The translations under genes and the position numbers were made by a program. The notes below the pieces were generated by a model that was given only the letters and a program-made list of their open reading frames with translations, searched no databases and was not told where the DNA came from. Of a stretch of DNA of 5,515 nucleotides, positions 1 to 5,515 are shown one piece after another (within the stretch, counting starts at the first letter, position 1; each line of letters starts with the position of its first letter). The DNA is from a bacterium (GTDB taxonomy: Bacteria; Verrucomicrobiota; Verrucomicrobiae; Limisphaerales; J093): contig JAKCAB010000646.1 of assembly GCA_021839785.1 (NCBI GenBank), forward strand, positions 1 to 5,515, given 5' to 3'.

Positions 1-535
1 ACGCAAAACGGCGGCGCACGAATTCGGCCGCGTTCATTCGAAAACCCACCGCGTCGGCATCCAGCCAACCGGGGCGGGAAACGCCGAAATTCTTCGTCTT
101 GGCCGGCGCAACTTTCCGCGATGGCGACCGGCTGGTTATTCCGCGGACCGACTGGACCGTTCATGCGGCTGCAAAGTGAGAGGCTTTGCCGGCAACCGCC
201 GCGGCTGGCTGACGCGCAACGAGGGATTGGCTCAGGGTTCACGCGACTGGAGCTTTGCTCCGCAACCACCTGGCTTGGCGGATTGGCCCGTACCGCCAAG
301 GTTTTTCAACTCAGATTTCCGGCCGTGAGGGGGCCCAAGAGTCCGTTGCGAAAACGACGGTTAGCACGCGGGGGTGCACGGAAAAACGTTGCCAGGCGAC
401 GGGCTGACTTTTACGGTTAGCGCATTCCATGGTGCCACGGCGTCCAGATGCGCAGAAGGTATTCTGCTTCCGGGTGGCCGTCTCCATCCGGCTGGGCGTG
501 GTGGCGTGGGATGTCGTTAACTCAAGACCCTCCAT
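1..535. other. Left-hand region without a supportable gene; leader of the large secreted-protein gene
   Basis: No coding region here can be defended. All three plus frames are open at the left edge (stops at 177-179, 326-328 and 418-420), and long minus-strand frames also run through, as expected in GC-rich DNA. The plus frame ending at 177-179 would give a 58-residue C-terminus ending in 'TDWTVHAAAK'. A competing minus-strand reading starts at an ATG at 37-35 and runs off the edge as 'MNAAEFVRRRFA'. Base composition over the three codon positions of the plus frame is flat (roughly 60-66% GC at each), so it does not favour coding. A terminator-like hairpin at 274-306 slightly favours a plus-strand gene ending to its left. 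The rest, 307-535, is the leader of the gene starting at 536. I found no convincing sigma-70 promoter or Shine-Dalgarno sequence in it. Confidence 0.55.
274..306 (+). terminator. Possible rho-independent terminator
   Basis: An 8-bp perfect stem (CTTGGCGG at 274-281, CCGCCAAG at 293-300) encloses an 11-nt loop and is followed by G and five T residues (302-306). This is the form of an intrinsic terminator for transcription arriving from the left on the plus strand. It lies about 95 bp after the nearest plausible plus-strand stop (177-179). It could also act as attenuation in the leader of the large gene at 536. The stem is shorter and the loop larger than in the hairpin at 4620-4650, so confidence is moderate. 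Confidence 0.4.
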
Positions 536-613
536 ATGAAACCAAAAAACCTCTGCCTGTTGCCGCTGATCACGGCCTCGGCGTTGTTTTGGGCCTCGCC
601 GGATGCCCGCGCC
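536..613 (+). other. Signal peptide coding segment of the large secreted protein
   Basis: Residues 1-26 show the three-part Sec signal pattern: a positive N-region (K2, K4), a hydrophobic stretch rich in Leu, Ile, Ala and Phe (6-20), and a polar C-region ending A24-R25-A26, an AxA signal peptidase I site. The mature chain would begin LPVITDV. Cys7 sits too near the N-terminus, before the hydrophobic core, to be a lipobox cysteine, so this is not a lipoprotein signal. Confidence 0.85.
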
Positions 614-3600
614 CTGCCGGTGATCACGGACGTGGTCGAGACCGGTGGCGACAACGAAGCCACGGACACGATCACCGCGAAGTGGACCGGCGTTACTTGG
701 AACCGCACCGTCGCCAACGAACCGACGTCCGGCGCGGTGGGCACGGCGTTCACCTGTGGCACCCTCAAGGAAGACGCCCCGTGCTACGTGGACCGCAACC
801 ACCAATATAACGGCGCCTCCTCCAGCCTGCCGATCCCGCAGTATTTGGTCGGCGGCGAGTACATCATGCCCGGCAACGACAACCGGGACAACCCGGATTA
901 CATGCTTGATATCACCATCAACGACACCTGCTATGTCTATGTGCTGGTGGACAACCGTCTCCAGGACGGCAGCAACGCCAACCCGCCGACCTTCGGACCG
1001 AACATGCAATGGCTGCTCGACGGCGGCTGGGAACCGATGATCACCGGGGCCAACCGCGCCGCCAACCCCACCTGGCCGGATGAAGTCGGCATCGACGAAG
1101 GCGCCGGCGGCACCGGTGCGGGCGTTTCGATCGAAAACTATTTCTCCGTTTATGTGAAGACCGTGCCGGCCGGGAGCTTCCAGCTTTACCAAGCCGACAA
1201 TTCCGATCGCAACATGTACGGCGTGGTCGTCAAGCCGGTGCCCAAAGGGCCTTTCGTGAGCCTGGCGCGCGGTAACATGCGCGGCGTCACGTTCGCCGTG
1301 ACGGACGGCTCCCAAACCGCGCTGAAACCGGACAGCCTCGCGTTGACGTTGGACGGCGAGGCGGTCACCCCGCAAAGCGTCACCAAGAGCGGTCTGACCA
1401 CCACCATCGCCTACCGGGTCGCCTACCCGCTGGCCTCCGGCTCCCAGCACACGGCGGTTTTGGACTTCACCGACGCCGCCGCGCCCCCCACGGCCAGCAG
1501 TTTCACGCTGGACTTCACCGTGCAGACCTATCCGACGATTCCAGTCACGATGTCGTTGCCTTCCGCGGACACCTCCAAGCCGGGTTTCAAAGCCAAGGTC
1601 TTCCAGTACGACAACACCCCGGCCGACGGCTCCCAGAACATCGTTCGCGGGCCGGGCGGCACCGGCCTGATCCCCAACGTCGAACGCCAGATCGCGATGG
1701 GTTACATCAACCCGGACACCGGCCAGCCGTACCCCAATACCGCGAGCACCGATTGGCTCCACGCCGACGGCAGCACGGACACGGTCGGGGCCGATGGCTA
1801 CTTCACCGTACCCGGCGTAATCAACTGGAACGGCCTGGCTCCGGCCGACGCCGGCAATTTCTCGGCCAGCAGCACGCCGGCGTTTCAAGATGACACCATC
1901 CCCGGCATTCCCGGCACCAGCCTCACGCCCGCTGACCGTTATGTGGTCTCGATCGAAACGATCCTCCAACTCAAACGCGGCGCGTACCGCTTCGGCGTGA
2001 ACAGCGACGACGGTTTCCGGCTCTCCAGCGGTTGGGGCCCCGGCGACGTCGTCGGCATCCAGTTCGGCACGGCGGGCGACCGCGGCTTCGCCGACACCAC
2101 AATGGACTTCGCCGTGGAAGCCGACGGCAATTATCCGTTCCGCCTGATGTATTTTCAAACAGGTGGCGGCCAGGGCTGCGAATTCTTCGTGGCGAACGTC
2201 GAAACCGGCGAGAAGACGCTCATCAACGATTTATCCGCCGCGGCCCCCATCAAGGCGTACAGCGAAAGCGCCGCGAGCCGGCCTTACGTCTCGCGCGTGT
2301 TGCCGGCCATCGGCAGCCAGTTCGTGATCGCGGACATGGACTTGGTGGTGGACATCACCGACGGCGCCATCCCCGTGGACAACGGCTCGATCGCCTTGAC
2401 CTTGAACGGCGCCGCCGTGGCGGTCACCCCCACCAAGTCGGGCAAGGTCACCACGATCCAACGCCCTGGATCGGTGGCGAACCTGTTCGCGTCCGGCGCG
2501 AACAACCTCAGCCTGGTTTACAGCTTCACCGACGGGGGCGCCACCACCTTCGTGACCAACAACTGGTCGTTCAGCGTCCCCGCCTACACCACCCTCGTCC
2601 CCGCGGCCTACAAGGTGCCAGCGAGTTCGGTGACCGGCACCGGCTTCACGGGCCGGATCAACCAGATCGACCGGTCGCGGGATGCCAACCAAGGCAACGG
2701 CGGCCGTTACACCGGCAACGGCGGCGGCGGCAACAACATGCCCCGCCCGGAAATCCAGTTCGCCGGCGGTTACATCAATCGCACGAACAACCTGCCGTTT
2801 GACAATCTGGCCCTGCCGGGCACCAACCCGGATGGCAGCCAGGATATCCCCGACGTGATCAACTGGAATTCGGGAAGCGGCGGCGCCGCCGCCAACAGCG
2901 GCATCTTCAACGGCGGCACGTGGCCCGATGCGGCGGTGCCCGGCCTGCCCGGCACCGGCACCTCCGGTTCGACCGCCGTCGGTCTGGACAACACCGTCAT
3001 GGAGATCGAGACCTACCTCGAACTCAAGGCCGGCGCGTACCTGTTCGGCGTGAACAGCGATGACGGCTTCATCCTCATTGCCACCGCGAACCGGCGCGAC
3101 ACCCTGGGCACTCTGATCGGCCGCCGCGATCCGGGCGGCGGGAACTCGGGTTCGTTCATCACGGCCGCCGCGATGAACGTCATCGTGCCGGAAGACGGGA
3201 TTTATCCGTTCCGGCTCCTCTGGTGGCAGGGCGGCGGCGGCGTGAACTGCGAGTTCTTCAGCGTGGACCGCCTCACCGGCCAGCACCTCCTCATCAACGA
3301 CGTGCTGAACAGCACCCGCGCGATCAAGGCCTACAGCACGTACACCGGCCCGGCCCGGCCGTGGGTCAAGTTCTCGGTCTATCCGCTGGCCAACCTCTGG
3401 CAGAACCAGCTTCAACAAAGCGGCCCCGGCCCGATCAAGGTCGTCGTGGGCGCCGGCAATCCGGCCGACATCGCGAACGATTCCCCAAGCATCCGGCCCT
3501 TCGGCGATGCCGTCGGGGCCGTCGTCGCGGATGTCGGCACCGGCTCGCTCGGCCTGGTGCTCAACGGCGCGAGCGTGACCCCGACGATCACGGACCTCGC

Positions 3601-4594
3601 GGGCACCACCGACAAGTTGGTGCTCTACACGCCGGACACGCCGCTGGCTTCCGGCTCCACCAACACCGCCGGTCTGGTTTACGCCGGCGGGACGAACTAC
3701 TGGACCTTCACGGTCATCACCAACGTGGCCGTGCCGGCCAGCGCGGCCGCGCCCGTGTCGGCGGCCGACCCCAACGCGCCGGGCTTCCACGTCAAGGTCG
3801 TGCAGGCCAGCGCTGCCCGGCCGGGCGGCAACACCGCCGCCGCGGCGGAGGATCAATTGACCGGCAATCCCGCCAGCGTGGCCATCCCCGGCCCCGAGGC
3901 TGACGGAGCCTACATCGCCTCGGGCATCATCAATTGGAACAACACCAAGAACCCCGGCAACACGCCGTCCGACATTGGCAACTTCCAGCCGCTGTTGGGC
4001 GGTCCGGCCGACGATCCGATCCCGGGCATTCCGGGCACCGGTCTCACCGGCAACCCGCGGTTCGAGAACATCACCGCCGAAATCTTCGCCTGGCTGGAAC
4101 TGCCGGCGGGCTACCAGAAGTTCGGCGTCAACGGCGACGACGGTTGGAAGGTGCAAATCGGCATGCCGGGACAGACGGACGGCCCGGTGCTGTTCAGCAT
4201 CGATCGCGGCGCCGGCGCGCGCGACATTCCGTTCGCCTTCATCACCCCGCTGGCCGGGCTCTACCCCGTCCGCTTGGTTTGGTACCAAGGCGGCGGCGGC
4301 GGCAACCTGGAGTTCTTCACCTACGGCCCGAACAACCAGAAGATCCCGGTCAACGACCGGAGCAATCCGCTGACCGTGAAAGCCTGGTACAAGGCCAACG
4401 TGACTCCGGCGGAGGATCCGCAAATCACCACGTGGGGCGTCAGCGGCGGCTCGATCACCCTCGAGTGGAAGAACGGCGGCACCCTCGAATCCGCGCCAGC
4501 GGTCACCGGTCCTTGGACGAGCACCGGTGACAGCGATGGCTCGTTCACCGAAGCCGCCACCGGCGCAGCCAAGTTCTATCGCGTGAAGCGCTGA
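536..4594 (+). CDS. Large secreted protein with three Ig-like/PA14-like modules, probable surface adhesin or glycan-binding protein
   Basis: This 1352-residue protein is exported. It has a Sec signal peptide (basic MKPK, hydrophobic core residues 6-20, likely cut after A-R-A at 26). The start is well fixed: an in-frame TAA lies at 518-520 and ATG 536 is the first start codon after it; there is no Shine-Dalgarno. Residues 27-236 form an unassigned, beta-strand-rich domain with Cys 74, 83 and 132. Three units follow (about 239-582, 583-941, 942-1289). Each has an Ig-like segment ('ALTL(D/N)GxxVTP') and a PA14-like segment. The PA14-like hallmarks are FGVNSDDGF at 486 and 837 and FGVNGDDGW at 1196, then YPFRL/YPVRL at 533, 890 and 1243, followed by a Gly-rich turn and EFF. 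In PA14 lectins the adjacent Asp pair binds calcium and sugar; that role here is inference. Residues 1295-1352 form a tail ending FYRVKR. No transmembrane anchor, lipobox or enzyme motif was seen. It ends at the shared terminator, convergent with purQ, and appears monocistronic. The architecture is confident, the function is not. Confidence 0.93.
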   Translation: MKPKNLCLLPLITASALFWASPDARALPVITDVVETGGDNEATDTITAKWTGVTWNRTVANEPTSGAVGTAFTCGTLKEDAPCYVDRNHQYNGASSSLPIPQYLVGGEYIMPGNDNRDNPDYMLDITINDTCYVYVLVDNRLQDGSNANPPTFGPNMQWLLDGGWEPMITGANRAANPTWPDEVGIDEGAGGTGAGVSIENYFSVYVKTVPAGSFQLYQADNSDRNMYGVVVKPVPKGPFVSLARGNMRGVTFAVTDGSQTALKPDSLALTLDGEAVTPQSVTKSGLTTTIAYRVAYPLASGSQHTAVLDFTDAAAPPTASSFTLDFTVQTYPTIPVTMSLPSADTSKPGFKAKVFQYDNTPADGSQNIVRGPGGTGLIPNVERQIAMGYINPDTGQPYPNTASTDWLHADGSTDTVGADGYFTVPGVINWNGLAPADAGNFSASSTPAFQDDTIPGIPGTSLTPADRYVVSIETILQLKRGAYRFGVNSDDGFRLSSGWGPGDVVGIQFGTAGDRGFADTTMDFAVEADGNYPFRLMYFQTGGGQGCEFFVANVETGEKTLINDLSAAAPIKAYSESAASRPYVSRVLPAIGSQFVIADMDLVVDITDGAIPVDNGSIALTLNGAAVAVTPTKSGKVTTIQRPGSVANLFASGANNLSLVYSFTDGGATTFVTNNWSFSVPAYTTLVPAAYKVPASSVTGTGFTGRINQIDRSRDANQGNGGRYTGNGGGGNNMPRPEIQFAGGYINRTNNLPFDNLALPGTNPDGSQDIPDVINWNSGSGGAAANSGIFNGGTWPDAAVPGLPGTGTSGSTAVGLDNTVMEIETYLELKAGAYLFGVNSDDGFILIATANRRDTLGTLIGRRDPGGGNSGSFITAAAMNVIVPEDGIYPFRLLWWQGGGGVNCEFFSVDRLTGQHLLINDVLNSTRAIKAYSTYTGPARPWVKFSVYPLANLWQNQLQQSGPGPIKVVVGAGNPADIANDSPSIRPFGDAVGAVVADVGTGSLGLVLNGASVTPTITDLAGTTDKLVLYTPDTPLASGSTNTAGLVYAGGTNYWTFTVITNVAVPASAAAPVSAADPNAPGFHVKVVQASAARPGGNTAAAAEDQLTGNPASVAIPGPEADGAYIASGIINWNNTKNPGNTPSDIGNFQPLLGGPADDPIPGIPGTGLTGNPRFENITAEIFAWLELPAGYQKFGVNGDDGWKVQIGMPGQTDGPVLFSIDRGAGARDIPFAFITPLAGLYPVRLVWYQGGGGGNLEFFTYGPNNQKIPVNDRSNPLTVKAWYKANVTPAEDPQITTWGVSGGSITLEWKNGGTLESAPAVTGPWTSTGDSDGSFTEAATGAAKFYRVKR
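1250..2281 (+). repeat. Repeat unit 1 (Ig-like + PA14-like, residues ~239-582)
   Basis: First of three tandem protein-level units. It begins P-F-V (239-241) with an Ig-like part containing SLALTLDGEAVTP and a later strand of the form 'FTLDFTV'. The PA14-like part begins near SKPGFKAKVF (347). Landmarks in order are VINWN (428-432), IPGIPGT (455-461), FGVNSDDGF (486-494), YPFRL (533-537), Gly-rich turn, GCEFF (547-551), then INDLS and IKAYS. The copies are too diverged to be a DNA-level repeat apart from short matches around the FGVNSDDG codons, so the duplication is old. Confidence 0.8.
2282..3358 (+). repeat. Repeat unit 2 (Ig-like + PA14-like, residues ~583-941)
   Basis: Second unit, starting P-Y-V (583-585). 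The Ig-like part carries SIALTLNGAAV and the strand NNWSFSV. The PA14-like part starts near GTGFTGRI (701) and includes a Gly/Asn-rich insertion (GNGGGGNN) absent from the other units. Landmarks: VINWN (774-778), VPGLPGT (801-807), FGVNSDDGF (837-845), YPFRL (890-894), four-Gly turn, NCEFF (904-908), LINDV, AIKAYS. It is closer to unit 1 than to unit 3: it shares exact FGVNSDDGF and YPFRL and the Cys before EFF. Confidence 0.8.
3359..4402 (+). repeat. Repeat unit 3 (Ig-like + PA14-like, residues ~942-1289)
   Basis: Third and most diverged unit, starting P-W-V (942-944). The Ig-like part carries SLGLVLNGASVTP and the strand NYWTFTV. The PA14-like part begins near APGFHVKV (1081). Landmarks: IINWN (1131-1135), IPGIPGT (1162-1168), FGVNGDDGW (1196-1204), YPVRL (1243-1247), five-Gly turn, NLEFF, then VNDRS and VKAWY. 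The Asp pair is kept, the preceding Ser is Gly and the following Phe is Trp. The Cys before EFF in units 1 and 2 is Leu here. Confidence 0.78.
4420..4591 (+). other. C-terminal tail domain of the large secreted protein ending FYRVKR
   Basis: Residues 1295-1352 form a short beta-rich module outside the repeats. It has an ITLEWKNGGTLESA strand pair, then TGPW, and ends K-F-Y-R-V-K-R directly before the stop. From memory, many large exported proteins of Verrucomicrobiota end in a similar 'L.S...xxGPW...FYRV' tail. I cannot verify this here. Its position suggests either a small Ig-like domain or a lineage-specific C-terminal export or attachment signal. Neither role is shown by the sequence. Confidence 0.55.
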
Positions 4595-4619
4595 ACGCCC
4601 CACGCAGTTCAAAAGCGAA

Positions 4620-4650
4620 AGGCCGGGCGAAAGCCCGGCCTGCTTGTTTT
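4620..4650. terminator. Bidirectional rho-independent terminator between convergent genes
   Basis: A perfect 9-bp stem (AGGCCGGGC at 4620-4628, GCCCGGCCT at 4633-4641) closes a GAAA tetraloop, a stable GNRA type. On the plus strand it is followed by the T-rich tract GCTTGTTTT (4642-4650), 25 bp after the stop of the large gene. Read on the minus strand, it is followed by TTCGCTTTT (complement of 4619-4611), so it can also end the purQ transcript. The flanking AAAAGC and GCTTGTTTT can partly pair to lengthen the stem. Confidence 0.88.
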
Positions 4651-4698
4651 CAGAGTCAATGCCGGCGGCAGCAATCCACAGCCCGGCGCGCGGCCATT

Positions 4699-5406
4699 TT
4701 ATGCCGCCGCCGCCACGCGCGACGCCAGCGTGTGGATCATCCCCTCGAAAATCAGCCGCCCGTCGGCGCTGCCCAGCAAAGCCTCGCTCGCCCGGTCGGG
4801 ATGCGGCATCAGGCCCGCCACGTTGCGCGCTTCGTTACCGATGCCCGCGATGTTCGACAGCGAGCCGTTCGGATTCGCGTCGTCGGTCAGTTCGCCCGCC
4901 GGGTTGCAGTACTGCCAGAGGATTTGCCGGTTGGCCTGCAGCCGCGCCAGCGTCGGTTCGTCGGCGAAATAGCAGCCTTCGCCGTGCGCGACGGGGATCT
5001 TCAGCAACTTGTCCTGCGGCGTGCGGCAGGTGAACGGCGTTTCGAAATTCGCGGTTTTGAGCAGCACCTGTTCGCACCGGAATTGCAGCGAGCGGTTGCG
5101 AATCAGCGCCCCCGGCAACAGCCCGGCTTCGCACAGAATCTGAAAGCCGTTGCAAATCCCCAGCACCAGCCCGCCTTCCGCGGCGAAGCGTTGCACCGCC
5201 TGCATCACCGGACTGAAGCGCGCGATGGCCCCGCAGCGCAGGTAATCGCCGTAGCTGAACCCGCCGGGGATGATCACGGCGTCCACGTCGCCCAAGGAGG
5301 TTTCCTTGTGCCAGAGCAGGTCCGCCTCGTGGCCGAGCACGCGGACCGCGTGGACACAGTCTTGATCGCAGTTGGACGCCGGAAACTGAAGGACGGCGAA
5401 GCGCAT
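4699..5406 (-). CDS. purQ: Phosphoribosylformylglycinamidine synthase, glutamine amidotransferase subunit
   Basis: PurQ hydrolyses glutamine and passes the ammonia to PurL, which, with PurS, turns FGAR into FGAM using ATP in the fourth step of cytosolic purine synthesis. The 235 residues match the usual length (about 225-235). It is a class I amidotransferase: N-terminal strand [14 protein letters not shown], oxyanion-loop region [16 protein letters not shown] (45-60), nucleophile elbow GICNGFQIL with Cys85, and the C-terminal MPHPDRASE block with His202. The third triad position, usually Glu in HPE, is Asp204 here. The end GSADGRLIF is typical of the family. ATG at 5406 gives the canonical start (MRFAVLQFP). 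There is no Shine-Dalgarno in the 34-bp gap after purS, so translation may depend on coupling or leaderless-type features. It is the last gene of its transcription unit before the shared terminator. Confidence 0.97.
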   Translation of the reverse strand: MRFAVLQFPASNCDQDCVHAVRVLGHEADLLWHKETSLGDVDAVIIPGGFSYGDYLRCGAIARFSPVMQAVQRFAAEGGLVLGICNGFQILCEAGLLPGALIRNRSLQFRCEQVLLKTANFETPFTCRTPQDKLLKIPVAHGEGCYFADEPTLARLQANRQILWQYCNPAGELTDDANPNGSLSNIAGIGNEARNVAGLMPHPDRASEALLGSADGRLIFEGMIHTLASRVAAAA

Positions 5407-5440
5407 AAAGCCGCGGGGGAAGGCCCGGGATGGTCGGGAT

Positions 5441-5515
5441 TCAGTCGTGGAGTTCGAGCCGATAGTCCTCGATTACCGGGTTGCTCAGGAACCGGTGACA
5501 GGCGTCGTGCAGTTG
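5441..5515 (-). CDS. purS: Phosphoribosylformylglycinamidine synthase subunit PurS, C-terminal fragment (cut by window edge)
   Basis: Reading leftward from the window edge, the frame gives 24 residues and a TGA stop at 5443-5441. They read [20 protein letters not shown] and then ELHD. The block '[10 protein letters not shown]' is the conserved C-terminus of PurS, a protein of about 80 residues that bridges PurQ and PurL in the FGAM synthase complex. The first ~55 residues lie outside the window. Its stop is 34 bp before the purQ start on the same strand, the usual purS-purQ order, which supports both calls. It is too short for the usual minimum ORF length and easily missed. Confidence 0.92.
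   Translation of the reverse strand, partial: QLHDACHRFLSNPVIEDYRLELHD

Noticed and set aside
186..195. 10-bp perfect palindrome TTGCCGGCAA as an operator
   Set aside because: Single copy, short and GC-rich. It is expected by chance and lies far from any defended start codon.
121..420. 99-codon plus-strand open frame
   Set aside because: Its composition is Arg/Pro/Gly-rich without hydrophobic patterning, it crosses the hairpin at 274-306, and it has no Shine-Dalgarno. All neighbouring frames are also open, so openness is not evidence.
388..420. Possible sigma-70 promoter (TTGCCA followed by a TACGGT-like -10)
   Set aside because: The -10 match is only three of six positions, and many equally weak pairs exist in the region.
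536..556. Lipoprotein signal at Cys7
   Set aside because: The cysteine precedes rather than follows the hydrophobic core, and no L-x-G/A-C lipobox is present. The AxA site at 24-26 fits signal peptidase I.
311..2158. 615-codon minus-strand open frame overlapping the large gene
   Set aside because: It lies antisense to a gene with a signal peptide and recognisable domains. Its translation is rich in Arg, Gly, Val and Ala with no domain pattern, typical of a shadow frame in GC-rich DNA.
2231..4612. 793-codon minus-strand open frame
   Set aside because: It is antisense to the repeat units, with low-complexity Arg/Gly/Ala/Asp composition and no motif. It would also run across the strong terminator. 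It is a mirror of the biased codon use of the plus-strand gene.

Overview
The window is GC-rich bacterial DNA with one very large gene on the plus strand, converging on the end of a purine biosynthesis operon on the minus strand. The organism is inferred to be a member of the Verrucomicrobiota (Pedosphaera/Limisphaera-like). The reasons are a giant secreted protein built of repeated Ig-like and PA14-like modules, a C-terminal tail of the 'LES..xxxGPW...FYRV' type that I recall from that phylum, GC-rich codon use, and the lack of Shine-Dalgarno motifs before either complete gene. Planctomycetes or a related lineage cannot be excluded from this fragment.

Layout. Positions 1-535 hold no gene I can defend. 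They contain a terminator-like hairpin at 274-306, which may close a plus-strand gene mostly outside the window, and then the leader of the large gene. Positions 536-4594 encode a 1352-residue exported protein: signal peptide, an unassigned N-terminal domain, three copies of a ~350-residue unit (Ig-like segment plus PA14-like segment), and a short C-terminal tail. Positions 4620-4650 form a strong GNRA-loop terminator between the convergent genes, with T-rich flanks on both strands. On the minus strand, 5406-4699 is purQ, and 5515-5441 is the last 24 codons of purS.

How the genes work together. PurS and PurQ are the small structural subunit and the glutaminase subunit of the three-part formylglycinamidine ribonucleotide synthetase (with PurL), so the right end is housekeeping. 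The large secreted protein is functionally separate and looks like a cell-surface or extracellular glycan-binding or adhesive protein. No catalytic motif was recognised in it. The least described items here are its repeat unit and its unassigned N-terminal domain.
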